64,000 nucleotides of DNA from an uncultured bacterium (GTDB lineage: Bacteria > Verrucomicrobiota > Kiritimatiellia > PWTM01). The notes beneath the pieces were generated by a model. The model had not been told where the DNA came from. It made no database searches and saw only the letters and a program-made list of their open reading frames with translations. Made by a program: the position numbers and the translations under genes. Position 1 is the first letter of the stretch. Every line of letters begins with the position of its first letter. Below, piece by piece: positions 39,157 through 49,848 of the stretch. The stretch is from contig CALLFZ010000003.1 in assembly GCA_938010045.1 (NCBI GenBank), forward strand, positions 124,001-188,000, written 5' to 3'.

Positions 39157-39330
39157 CTACAGCGGCGGTGCGCGTGTGCCTGTCCCCATGACGACTCCAT
39201 GGCGGCTGGCGCGAGGCGACGATCGCCAAGTACTCTCTGCGCCCACCCAGACTGCCTGTCCCCGGCAGACCGACCATCCGCCCCCGAGCTCTGTTCCCAA
39301 GGGCCGCGAGGTGCCTGTCCCCAGCGACCA

Positions 39331-41622
<2,292 letters not shown>

Positions 41623-41641
41623 GACTGCCACCCCGACGGCA

Positions 41642-41672
41642 GCGGGATGCCGGCCGCGCCTCGGCATCCCGC
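41642..41672 (+). terminator. Intercistronic hairpin between gapA and pgk
   Basis: GCGGGATGCCG (41642-41652) and CGGCATCCCGC (41662-41672) pair perfectly over 11 bases around a nine-base loop, 20 bases after the gapA stop and 38 before the pgk start. Only a weak T run (GTGTTTCC) follows. It may be a partial terminator or an RNA-stability element that sets gapA above pgk. Confidence 0.6.
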
Positions 41673-41709
41673 GCCGTGTTTCCTGGGGTGGCGAGGAGAG
41701 ACGAGGAGC

Positions 41710-42969
41710 ATGAACAAACTGACGGTTCGCGATGTGGATGTCCGCGGGCGGCGGGTGCTCTCGCGGGTGGATTTTAACGTGCCGATCCAAAACGGCCGCG
41801 TGGCCGACGACACGCGCATCCGCGGTGCATTGCCGACGATTCAGTACATCCTCGAGCACGGTGCTTCGCTCGTGCTCATGAGCCATCTCGGCCGGCCCAA
41901 GGGCAAGGGATTCGAGCCGGCGTTCTCGCTGCGGCCGGTGGCCGATCGCCTCGCGGAACTGCTGGGGCGGCCGGTGAAGTTCGGTCCGGACTGCGTGTCC
42001 GAAGAGACCGTCGCGATGGCCCGCGCGCTGAACCCCGGCGAGGTCATGCTGGTGGAAAACACGCGCTTTTATCCGGACGAGGGCAAGGTCAAGCTGCCCG
42101 AGACGGCGACGGAGGAAGAAACGAAGGCCGCGAAGGCCGCCGTGAAAACGGCGCAGGCCGAGCTGGCGGAGAAGCTCGCGAAGCTCGGCGACGGCGAGGT
42201 GTTCGTGAACGACGCATTCGGCTCCGCGCACCGCGCGCACGCCTCGACCGCGCTGGTCTGTAAGTACTACCGCTACAACGTCGCCGGCTTCTTAATGGAG
42301 AAGGAGATTGAGTACCTGAGCCGCGCGCTCACGAGCCCCGAGCGGCCGTTTGTTGCGATCCTCGGCGGCGCAAAGGTCAGCGACAAGGTCAACGTGATTC
42401 AGAACCTGCTCACGAAGGTGGACGCCCTGCTCATTGGCGGCGCGATGGCCTACACCTTCTACCGGGCCCGCGGCCTGCCCACCGGTGACTCGCTCGTCGA
42501 GACGGACAAGGCCGACCTGGCGCGCGAACTGATCGAGCGCGCCGCGGCCGCGAACGTGAAGCTGCTGCTGCCGGTGGACCATGTGATCGCCGACGCGTTC
42601 GATGCATCTGCCCGCACGGAGGTCGTCGGCGAGAGCGGCATCCGCGACGGTTGGCGCGCGCTCGACATCGGACCGGAAACGATCCGGCGCTTCTCCGAGG
42701 TCATTCGCGGCGCGAAGACGGTCGTCTGGAACGGCCCGATGGGGTGTTTCGAAATGGAGCCATTCGCGACGGGCACCTTTGCGATCGCGCGGGCGATCGC
42801 GGAAACGAAGTGTCTGAGCATCATCGGCGGCGGCGACAGCGTGAGCGCCGTGAATCGCAGCGGCCTGGCCGACAAAATGAGCCATATCAGCACCGGCGGT
42901 GGCGCAAGCCTCGAGTTTCTGGAAGGCAAGGAACTGCCCGGGGTTGCGGCGCTGACCAACCGCTCTTGA
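41710..42969 (+). CDS. pgk: Phosphoglycerate kinase
   Basis: The enzyme makes ATP from 1,3-bisphosphoglycerate in glycolysis. The 419-residue protein has [20 protein letters not shown] near residue 20, [47 protein letters not shown] and the C-terminal nucleotide loop [11 protein letters not shown] with [15 protein letters not shown] charged helix ([20 protein letters not shown]) sits before the VNDAFG motif, a modest insertion. ATG at 41710 follows GACGAGGAGC. It is the second gene of the gapA operon. Confidence 0.97.
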   Translation: MNKLTVRDVDVRGRRVLSRVDFNVPIQNGRVADDTRIRGALPTIQYILEHGASLVLMSHLGRPKGKGFEPAFSLRPVADRLAELLGRPVKFGPDCVSEETVAMARALNPGEVMLVENTRFYPDEGKVKLPETATEEETKAAKAAVKTAQAELAEKLAKLGDGEVFVNDAFGSAHRAHASTALVCKYYRYNVAGFLMEKEIEYLSRALTSPERPFVAILGGAKVSDKVNVIQNLLTKVDALLIGGAMAYTFYRARGLPTGDSLVETDKADLARELIERAAAANVKLLLPVDHVIADAFDASARTEVVGESGIRDGWRALDIGPETIRRFSEVIRGAKTVVWNGPMGCFEMEPFATGTFAIARAIAETKCLSIIGGGDSVSAVNRSGLADKMSHISTGGGASLEFLEGKELPGVAALTNRS

Positions 42970-42979
42970 GAGCTCGGAC

Positions 42980-43501
42980 GTGAAGCCGTTGCGTTGGATG
43001 GGGGTCACGGCGGCTTGGCTGGCGGCGAGCGCGACGTTCGCGTCATCGCCGGCCGAGGGCACTCTCGAGGTCAGCGCGATCATCCGGGGCGATTCGACCG
43101 GTTTCGGTCCGCGGCATGTCGTGGCGGTATGGGTCGAGGATGCAAACGGACGGTTCGTCCGCACCTTGGCGGTGGAGGGCCGAAAGCAGTGGCGGCGCCT
43201 TGAGGCGTGGCGCGCGGCGGCGGGGCGGGCGGCCGGACCGGATGCGGTGACCGGGGCCACTCGCACCGACTGGGGACGGTTCTCGGCCAGCTGGGACGGT
43301 ACGATCGAGGGGGGCCGGACCGCGCCCGACGGCGAGTATCGGGTACGCATCGAGACCACATGGTGGAATGGCGCGGGGCCCCGCGTGGATGACCTGAAGT
43401 TCACGAAAGGGCCCACGCCGCAGCAGGCCACTCGACCGGACGTCGGACCCTTCCGCGAAATCCGCCTCGATTGGACACCCGCCTCCCGCGCCGGGCGATA
43501 G
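42980..43501 (+). CDS. Exported DUF2271-family protein
   Basis: The 173-residue product starts with GTG (VKPLRWMGVTAAWLAASATF), a clear signal peptide. The mature part has VVAVWVEDANGRFVRTLAVE, ATRTDWGRFSASWDG and APDGEYRVRIETTWW, the pattern of DUF2271 periplasmic proteins, which probably adopt an FlgD-like Ig fold. It lies 10 bases after pgk and may be carried on the same transcript. In other bacteria such proteins occur beside flavin-transfer or PepSY genes; none is seen here. Function unknown. Confidence 0.78.
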   Translation: MKPLRWMGVTAAWLAASATFASSPAEGTLEVSAIIRGDSTGFGPRHVVAVWVEDANGRFVRTLAVEGRKQWRRLEAWRAAAGRAAGPDAVTGATRTDWGRFSASWDGTIEGGRTAPDGEYRVRIETTWWNGAGPRVDDLKFTKGPTPQQATRPDVGPFREIRLDWTPASRAGR

Positions 43502-43869
43502 TCCGGCATCGCCGGCTGCCGGCGCGGGCGGCACCGCTTCATCGCCGCTGTCTGGTGGAAACGGTGGGGACGAGAAACTTCATGCGTTGAAGTGGGGCTC
43601 GCGCCGCGGCGGGGTGCGAACTTGCGGGATTGGGAGCGTCGCTTCGGGCATTCTATGTCCGAGAACGTCGCTGAGGTCGAGATCCCAAGGGCGCCGAGCG
43701 CGCGGGGTAGGGTGAACGATCTGGAGCTTCCACCGTTCAACCGGCACGTGGTGTCTGCACCCACTTGTGAAGGGCGGTCATCGCCCGCGTCGGCGCCGCA
43801 GGTGCACAGCTGCCCATGCGCGTTCGTGTGGGCAAGATGGGGAAGCGATGTGCCCTTGGCCGAAGCGCT
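43502..43869. other. Intergenic stretch with no recognisable gene
   Basis: Between two convergent genes. The plus-strand ORF from 43592 reads across into the antisense of the next gene and looks spurious. I see no repeat and no clear terminator. Confidence 0.45.
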
Positions 43870-44478
43870 CTATTTAATGACCTCGAATTGGGAGGCGAAA
43901 TCAACGGTCGAGGCGCCTTCGGCGCGCGGAACGATCGCGACCTGGATGAAGCCCTTCGGCAGTTTGGCGAGCTGCGGGACCTGCCAATTCGACACGAGCA
44001 TGATCTTCGGGCGCGGATTCGGCAGGGCCGCGAGATCCGCGGCGGTGAGCGCCGGGGGCGGCACGAACAGGATCAGGAGTTTTGCGGAGGCGTGCCGACG
44101 GATCAGTTCTACAAAATCGGATTTCCGCACGGCTTCCCCGGTGCGCTCGATCTCGGGGTTGATGGGCAATCGTTCCTCGGCGCGCAACAACAAGCCGCGG
44201 GTGGTCAGCGCGGCACGAACGCCGGCGAGCGCCCGCGCCGAAAACGGGTCGGCCATTTCCGGCGTACGTTCGACATCGACGAGAACAATCTCCCCTCCGG
44301 CCCCCGCCAAGGCAAGGCCCTCATCGAGTGCAGCCGCGGTCAATGCGTCCGCGGCCTGCGTCAACTCGGCCGGAGGGGTGGGTGTTCGGCGGCACGCGGG
44401 CGCCAGCACGAGCGCCGCGGCCAGCGCGGCGACGCCCATGCCCGTCACGCGGCTCGGCGGCATGGAACGATGGTTCAT
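43870..44478 (-). CDS. Exported protein of unknown function, possible lipoprotein
   Basis: The 202-residue product has a signal sequence (VAALAAALVLAPACRRTP) with a cysteine at its end. The lipobox-like LAPAC is not canonical, so lipidation is uncertain. The mature part has alternating helix and strand, with LAGAGGEIVLVDVERTPEMA, SAKLLILFVPPPAL and KIMLVSNWQVPQL. I do not recognise the family. It lies 21 bases after the prepilin gene on the same strand, so the two are probably co-transcribed. Confidence 0.62.
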   Translation of the reverse strand: MNHRSMPPSRVTGMGVAALAAALVLAPACRRTPTPPAELTQAADALTAAALDEGLALAGAGGEIVLVDVERTPEMADPFSARALAGVRAALTTRGLLLRAEERLPINPEIERTGEAVRKSDFVELIRRHASAKLLILFVPPPALTAADLAALPNPRPKIMLVSNWQVPQLAKLPKGFIQVAIVPRAEGASTVDFASQFEVIK

Positions 44479-44499
44479 CGGGCATCTCCGCAACCGGAA

Positions 44500-45234
44500 C
44501 TACCAGTACAGTTCCACTGGCGCATAGTAGGAATACGTTAGATACAACGATTCCGGCGGTTTGTTCATCACGCCGCCACCGCCGGTGCACACCTTGCAGA
44601 CCTGAGGGCGGGCCGGGCCAGCGTGGGGAAAGGAAAGCCAGAATTTCACGTTCCGCCCCTCCTGTGGCGAGGGCCGCGGCGCGGAGCAAATATCGGCCAG
44701 CAACACCATGCTCTCGTTGAGATCGGCGCTGCTCTGAGGGTAGGCTGTCTTGTATTTTTGAACGGCACCCTCCGGAGCTCCGTTGTAGGCGTAGCCGATG
44801 CGAAACTCGTTGAAGGTCGCCTGGCTCGTGTTCGGGTTCATCCAGTTGGCCGGGCCACGGTTGACTGGATCCTGCCGCATCAGGGAAGGACAGTACCAAA
44901 TCAGCGGCGGCAGACCTTGGCGGGTCATGTACGCGGTGATGATTTCATTCTCGCCCAGATGGAACGTTGCAGGGTTGTCCGCGTTGGCGGGCGGCAGGCG
45001 GCCTGCGTTGTCGGCCGCGTATTGCATCACGACCTTGTAACATTGGGTGAGATGGTTGCTGCAGGCGGCTTGGCGTGCTCGTTCCAGCGCGGGGCCCAGC
45101 GTCGGAACGATCAGCATCATCAAGATCGCGATGATGCCAATGATGACGAGCATTTCCATGAGCGTCACCCCACGGCAGCGCGCGCGCGGGTCCGTTGGGC
45201 GGGTCTGAGTCATCGTCTGCATCACCAACATCAT
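44500..45234 (-). CDS. Prepilin-like protein with type II secretion/pilin N-terminus
   Basis: The protein carries the class III signal CRGVTLMEMLVIIGIIAIL, cut before the hydrophobic helix by prepilin peptidase, with the conserved Glu five residues after the cut. It continues with NHLTQCYKVVMQYAADNAGR, seen in the pseudopilin-like proteins abundant in PVC genomes. The mature part has paired cysteines (CKVC) and aromatic-rich strands ending SYYAPVELYW. The start is uncertain: I take the ATG at 45234, but ATGs at 45222 or 45213 are also possible. No secretion ATPase gene is nearby. Confidence 0.8.
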   Translation of the reverse strand: MMLVMQTMTQTRPTDPRARCRGVTLMEMLVIIGIIAILMMLIVPTLGPALERARQAACSNHLTQCYKVVMQYAADNAGRLPPANADNPATFHLGENEIITAYMTRQGLPPLIWYCPSLMRQDPVNRGPANWMNPNTSQATFNEFRIGYAYNGAPEGAVQKYKTAYPQSSADLNESMVLLADICSAPRPSPQEGRNVKFWLSFPHAGPARPQVCKVCTGGGGVMNKPPESLYLTYSYYAPVELYW

Positions 45235-45570
45235 GATCGTACCATCACACCGCCAACCTGTCACCCTGTCCCCATGCCTCGCCACCGTCGGCGGCTCGAG
45301 GCCGCCCGGCGATCCTACGTGCGAAGGTCCGTATGCGAGACACGGGATGGGCCGTCGGCACGATGCGGGCAGGCCCGCTGGGAATCGGGACTTCCTTCCT
45401 CATCCATACCCGGCGCCGACGACTGGGAGGGCTTGATCCGCGATCCTGAGGTGATGTTTGGAATTTGATGCGACCCCGATGATGCGATGTGGGTGGGGTT
45501 CAGGTCGCGCCGAGGAGGCGGGCACGGCATACTGACGGGCTCTGGCTTCGGCCAGTAGGAGCCTGTGCGG

Positions 45571-46926
45571 ATGACGAACGCCGGAGTACCCAACCGTGAG
45601 AACGCCGCGGCGCGAGCCGAGGAGCCCGCGCGGCAAGCGATGCGCCTACACCCATTTTACCGCGGCAAGATTGAGACAGGAATCAAGTGTGCGGTCCGCC
45701 GCATGGAGGACTTCGCGATCTGGTATTCGCCCGGCGTCGCCGCGCCGTGCCGCGCCATCGCGCAGAATCCGGCCGCCGCCGACGAGCACACGAACCGAGC
45801 CAACACCGTTGCCGTGATCAGCGACGGCAGCCGCGTGCTTGGCCTCGGCGACATCGGCCCGCTGGCTGGACTCCCCGTGATGGAGGGAAAGGCTCTCTTG
45901 TTCAAATACCTCGGCGGGGTGGACGCCGTGCCGTTAGTGGTGGACCTGCATGACGCCGACAGCCTCGTCCAGTTCGCGCTTGCGGTGCAGCCCTCGTTCG
46001 GCGGCATCAACCTCGAGGACATCGCCCAGCCGAAATGCTTCGAGATCCTGGACCGGCTGCGCGCAGAAGCCTCGATTCCAGTGTGGCACGACGATCAGCA
46101 GGGTACCGCAACGGTCATTCTCGCCGGCCTACTCAACGCGCTGAAGGTCGTGGGCAAGCGCATCGGCGATGTTGGCATCGCGTTCATCGGCGCGGGCGCC
46201 TCGAACACCGCCGCTGCGCGGCTGGCGTTCGCGGCGGGCGCGGACCCCGCGCGATGCCGTGTCGTGGACCGCGGCGGCATCCTCGGACGCCACCGGACGG
46301 ACATCGAACGACAGCGCGGCGAATTCGCGGCGAAATGGCGGCTGTGCGAAATCACGAACACGGAGGGCCGCATCGGCGGGCCGGCCGAGGCGATCGAAGG
46401 GATGGACGTCGTGATCGCGTGTTCGACGCCGGGTCCCGGTACGATCCGCCCGGAGTGGCTGCGGCACATGCGCGATGGCGCGATCGTCTTCGCGTGTGCC
46501 AACCCTGTTCCGGAGATCTGGCCCTGGGAGGCGGCAGAGGCGGGCGTTGCCGTGTTCGCGACCGGCCGCTCCGACTTCCCCAACCAGGTGAATAATTCGC
46601 TCTGCTTCCCTGGCCTCTTTCGCGGTGTGCTCGATGTGCGCGCTTCCACCATCACCGACGGCATGTGTCTGGCGGCCGCGCGGTCGCTGGCCGCTTCGGC
46701 CGGACCGGCGCCGACCGCGGATCGGATCCTGCCCACGATGGAGGAATGGGAGGTGTTCCCGCGCGAAGCGGCGGATGTGGCCGTTCAGGCACAGGCCGAG
46801 GGTGTCGCGCGGCGAACGCTGAGCTGGGCTGAGGCTCACGCAGCGGCCGAGGCGGTGATCCGGCGCGCGCGCGCAATCGTGGCCGACGCGATGCAGCTCG
46901 GCCACGTGGCGCCGCCGCCGACCTGA
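45571..46926 (+). CDS. NAD(P)-dependent malic enzyme
   Basis: Malic enzyme decarboxylates malate to pyruvate and yields reducing power. The 451-residue protein is of the short bacterial type. It has KIETGIKCAVRRMEDFAIWY, SPGVAAPC, the central VISDGSRVLGLGDIGPLAGL, MEGKALLFKYLGGVDA, INLEDIAQPKCFEI, VWHDDQQGTATVILAGLLNA and the NAD(P) fold IAFIGAGASNTAAARLAF. There is no phosphotransacetylase domain as in MaeB. I prefer ATG 45571, with AGGAG nine bases upstream, over GTG 45565. Cofactor preference cannot be fixed from sequence alone. Confidence 0.9.
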   Translation: MTNAGVPNRENAAARAEEPARQAMRLHPFYRGKIETGIKCAVRRMEDFAIWYSPGVAAPCRAIAQNPAAADEHTNRANTVAVISDGSRVLGLGDIGPLAGLPVMEGKALLFKYLGGVDAVPLVVDLHDADSLVQFALAVQPSFGGINLEDIAQPKCFEILDRLRAEASIPVWHDDQQGTATVILAGLLNALKVVGKRIGDVGIAFIGAGASNTAAARLAFAAGADPARCRVVDRGGILGRHRTDIERQRGEFAAKWRLCEITNTEGRIGGPAEAIEGMDVVIACSTPGPGTIRPEWLRHMRDGAIVFACANPVPEIWPWEAAEAGVAVFATGRSDFPNQVNNSLCFPGLFRGVLDVRASTITDGMCLAAARSLAASAGPAPTADRILPTMEEWEVFPREAADVAVQAQAEGVARRTLSWAEAHAAAEAVIRRARAIVADAMQLGHVAPPPT

Positions 46927-46989
46927 GACGCGCTCAGCCGGCGCGGCAGATGGTTTGACAGCGTTGCGCGCGCCGTCTATTCGGGGCAC

Positions 46990-48084
46990 ATGGCATCGGT
47001 CGTTTACGTGGAACTCCGCGAACGCCGCTATCCCATTGCGGTGGGCCGTGGCCAGATCGAACAGCTCGGCGAGTGGTGGCGCCAGACGGAGCTGGGGCGG
47101 CGGGCGCTGGTCGTGACCGATACGAATGTCGGCCCGCTGTACGGCCCCACGGTGCGCGCCCAGCTCGAGGCGATCGGCGTGGCCACCACGGTCGCCACGG
47201 TGCCGGCCGGCGAGGCGTCGAAGACCATCGAGCGGTGGGCCCAGCTCCAGTATGCGGCGGTGGAGGCGGGGCTCGACCGCTCGTCCGTGATGTTGGCCCT
47301 CGGCGGCGGCGTCGTGGGCGATCTGGCCGGCTTTGCCGCCGCAACCTTCTTGCGCGGCATCCGTATGGTGCAGGTGCCGACCACATTGCTGGCGATGGTG
47401 GATAGTTCCGTCGGCGGCAAAACCGGCGTGGACCTCCGGTGCGGCAAGAATCTCGTCGGAGCGTTTCATCAGCCGTCACTCGTCGTGGCGGATCCCGACG
47501 TGTTGCGCACGCTGCCCGCCCGCGAGTACCGCGCGGGCATGGCGGAGGTCATTAAGTACGGGGTGATCCTCGACGCGGCGCTTTTCGAGACGTTGGAGGC
47601 GGGCGCGGCGCGGCTCACGGATCCCAGCTGGGCGGTCCTGGACGAGCTCATCGCGAACTGTTGCCGCTTGAAGGCGGAGGTGGTGGCGGCCGACGAGCGC
47701 GAAGGGGGTCTGCGCGCGATTCTGAATTTTGGCCACACGCTCGGCCACGCGCTCGAGGCGGCCACCGGCTACGAAGGGTTCCTTCACGGCGAGGCCGTCG
47801 CCATCGGGATGGCGTACGCCGCCGAACTCTCGGTGCGGATGGCCGGTCTTTCGCCTGTCGAGCGTGACCGACTGCTCAACGTGCTCCGGGCGGCGGGGCT
47901 GCCGATCCGGGCGTCGGGGCTCGGCGTCGAGTGGGCGCACGTGATCGCGGCGATGTCGCTCGACAAGAAGGCGGCGGACCGCGTACCGCGGTTTGTGCTC
48001 GCCGAAGCGATCGGCCGGGTCCGGCATGGCGTTGAGATTCCGCCGGACGTGCTGAAGGAGGTCTGGGATGCCATCGCTGAGTGA
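46990..48084 (+). CDS. aroB: 3-dehydroquinate synthase
   Basis: AroB cyclises DAHP to 3-dehydroquinate, step two of the shikimate pathway. The 364-residue protein has ALVVTDTNVGPLYG, PAGEASKTIERWAQL, ALGGGVVGDLAGFAAATFLR (NAD-binding), VPTTLLAMVDSSVGGKTGVD, GAFHQPSLV, AEVIKYGVI and LNFGHTLGHALEAAT (metal ligands). An unknown gene begins 17 bases before its stop, and dprA-topA follow, a chain of overlapping genes. Confidence 0.95.
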   Translation: MASVVYVELRERRYPIAVGRGQIEQLGEWWRQTELGRRALVVTDTNVGPLYGPTVRAQLEAIGVATTVATVPAGEASKTIERWAQLQYAAVEAGLDRSSVMLALGGGVVGDLAGFAAATFLRGIRMVQVPTTLLAMVDSSVGGKTGVDLRCGKNLVGAFHQPSLVVADPDVLRTLPAREYRAGMAEVIKYGVILDAALFETLEAGAARLTDPSWAVLDELIANCCRLKAEVVAADEREGGLRAILNFGHTLGHALEAATGYEGFLHGEAVAIGMAYAAELSVRMAGLSPVERDRLLNVLRAAGLPIRASGLGVEWAHVIAAMSLDKKAADRVPRFVLAEAIGRVRHGVEIPPDVLKEVWDAIAE

Positions 48085-48715
48085 GACCGTGGTGCGCGAT
48101 TGGCTCGAGCACCTGGGCTTCCTTGTCGCTCAGCCCCGCAAGTACCAGGTGGTGGCCCGGGCAAAACGTCCGGAGGAGGAGCCGGATTTGTTGGGTTGGA
48201 ATCCGCTGGCCGCTGGGCCGGCGCCGGAACCGGGCGTCTGGAACGGAGTAGCGATGCGCCGGGTGAGAGCCGTGGCGGTCGGCGTCAAAGGCTGGTTCAC
48301 CGAGCGTTTTGGCCCCTCCGCGTTCCAGGACTCCTCCGAGCTATTGCGGCTCGGCGCGCCGGAGGTGCGGCGCGCGGCGGCACGCCGGCTCGGGACGGAG
48401 GACGTCGTGGCGGTGATGTGCCTGCCCGCGCTGCCGGCCTCTTCCGAGCTGCGGCGTCAAACATTAGAGATTCTGGGCCGACACGGCATATCCGGTGTGG
48501 TGCTCTTCCGAACGGTACTCCTCGAGTTGGCGGCGGTCGCGGCGCGCCGGCTCGATTACGACCGATCCGACGCGCTTCAACTGCTGCGCATGGTGCGCGC
48601 GTCGGGCTTGCTGCGCGATGCGCAGCCGGAACTGTTCGCCTCGCGCGGCGCGCGGCGGCGGTCTGGCGGGCGCGCCCACCGCACCCCGCCTGGCACGGAG
48701 CAGGGCGGGCCGTGA
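48068..48715 (+). CDS. Protein of unknown function between aroB and dprA
   Basis: The 215-residue product starts MPSLSETVVRDWLEHLGFLV and has FLVAQPRKYQVVARAKRP and EEPDLLGWNP early on. A short helix, a strand and then an acidic D-L-G motif vaguely recall PD-(D/E)XK nuclease-like folds, but a clear catalytic set is not visible. The middle has AVGVKGWFTERFGP and the C-terminus is helical with an Arg-rich tail. It overlaps aroB by 17 bases and dprA by four (GTGA), so it is a true gene in the chain. Function unknown; a DNA-related role is only a guess from its neighbours. Confidence 0.7.
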   Translation: MPSLSETVVRDWLEHLGFLVAQPRKYQVVARAKRPEEEPDLLGWNPLAAGPAPEPGVWNGVAMRRVRAVAVGVKGWFTERFGPSAFQDSSELLRLGAPEVRRAAARRLGTEDVVAVMCLPALPASSELRRQTLEILGRHGISGVVLFRTVLLELAAVAARRLDYDRSDALQLLRMVRASGLLRDAQPELFASRGARRRSGGRAHRTPPGTEQGGP

Positions 48716-49848
48716 CCGAACGCGAAGCGTACATCGCACTGAATCTCATCGGCCAGATCGGGCCGGTGCGCGCGCGCGCCCTCGCGGCCCGCCTCGGCTC
48801 GCTGGCGGCCATCTTCGAGGCGCCCGAACGGGATCTGTGTGCGGCCGACGGCATCGGGCCCGAGCTGGCCGCCCACGTCGCGCGCCGCCGCAGCGAGGTG
48901 GACCCCGCGGGCGAGGAGGACAAGGCCCGGCGGCTCGGCGCGCGGGTGGTGACTCCGGCCGATCCGGACTATCCCGAACCGCTGCGCACGATCCACGATC
49001 CGCCGCTCGCGCTCTATATCGTGGGCGATTGGACCCGCGCTGACCGGCACGCCATCGCGGTCGTCGGGTCGCGCCGGTGCACGCACTATGGCCGCGCAAC
49101 GGCCGACCGGATCGCTGCGCAACTGGCTGGAGCCGGCGTCACGGTCGTCAGCGGGCTCGCGCGCGGCATTGACATGGCGGCCCACGAGGGCGCCCTGCGC
49201 GCGGACGGGCGCACGATCGCGGTGCTCGGCGGCGCGGTGGACCGCCTCTATCCCGCCGAGGCGCGGCCGCTCGCCGACCGCATCGCGGCGCAGGGCGCGG
49301 TGATCTCGGAGTACGCGCTCGGCCGCGAGCCGGACCGCACGACCTTCCCTTACCGCAACCGGGTGATCAGTGGCCTCTCGATGGGTGTCGTGATCGTCGA
49401 GGCCGACCGTCAGAGCGGCGCGATGATCACCGCCGCGCAGGCCCTCGAGCAAGGGCGGCTCGTCTTTGCGGTACCCGGCCGCGTGGACCAGCCAATGTCG
49501 CGCGGGCCGCACTCGTTGATCCGACAGGGCGCCCGGCTCGTCGAGGACGCGCGCGACGTGCTCGAAGAGTTCGAGTACCTGTTCCCGCGCGGCGCGACCG
49601 CCGCTCCCGCGCCCGCCGGCGACGGCGCCCCGGCCGCGTTTTCATTCAGCGACGACGAGGCGCGCATCGTCGCGGCGCTGAGCGAGGGCGAGCTCGACGC
49701 CGACACGCTCGCCCGTCGCGCAGGCCTTCCGCCGGCGAAGCTCGGCGCGCTGCTGGTCGGATTGGAAATCAAACGCGTCGTGCGTATGCTGCCCGGCCGT
49801 CTTGTCGCGCTGACGATCCAACCCCACCGGGACGAACTGGCCAAATGA
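48712..49848 (+). CDS. dprA: DNA-processing protein DprA
   Basis: DprA binds incoming single-stranded DNA in natural transformation and loads RecA. The 378-residue protein has an N-terminal HhH/SAM-like region (LNLIGQIGPVRARALAARLG), the Rossmann-like core with VGSRRCTHYGRATADRIA, TVVSGLARGIDMAAHEGAL, VLGGAVDRLYP and VIVEADRQSGAMITAAQALE, and a C-terminal winged-helix domain (DDEARIVAALSEGELDADTL). It starts with GTG overlapping the upstream stop and its own stop overlaps topA (ATGA), the common dprA-topA pairing. Confidence 0.94.
   Translation: MTEREAYIALNLIGQIGPVRARALAARLGSLAAIFEAPERDLCAADGIGPELAAHVARRRSEVDPAGEEDKARRLGARVVTPADPDYPEPLRTIHDPPLALYIVGDWTRADRHAIAVVGSRRCTHYGRATADRIAAQLAGAGVTVVSGLARGIDMAAHEGALRADGRTIAVLGGAVDRLYPAEARPLADRIAAQGAVISEYALGREPDRTTFPYRNRVISGLSMGVVIVEADRQSGAMITAAQALEQGRLVFAVPGRVDQPMSRGPHSLIRQGARLVEDARDVLEEFEYLFPRGATAAPAPAGDGAPAAFSFSDDEARIVAALSEGELDADTLARRAGLPPAKLGALLVGLEIKRVVRMLPGRLVALTIQPHRDELAK

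Larger units (their letters stand above)
38320..39330. repeat. Composite repeat locus B (inverted partner of locus A)
   Basis: About 1 kb is packed with GGGGACAGGCAC motifs in both orientations (more than a dozen, some as tandem variants around 38930-39110) and three CTCCGGCG hairpins. The minus strand of 39233-38771 aligns with plus strand 18643-19110 at both ends. The first block shares GGCGATCGTCGCCTC and CACGCGCACCGC plus the hairpin; the second shares CGCAAACGACGCAACAATCT and the adjoining GTGCCTGTCCCCCGTTT. Locus B carries an extra copy of CTTCTTGA in the second block. ORFs here are repeat artefacts. Confidence 0.85.
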
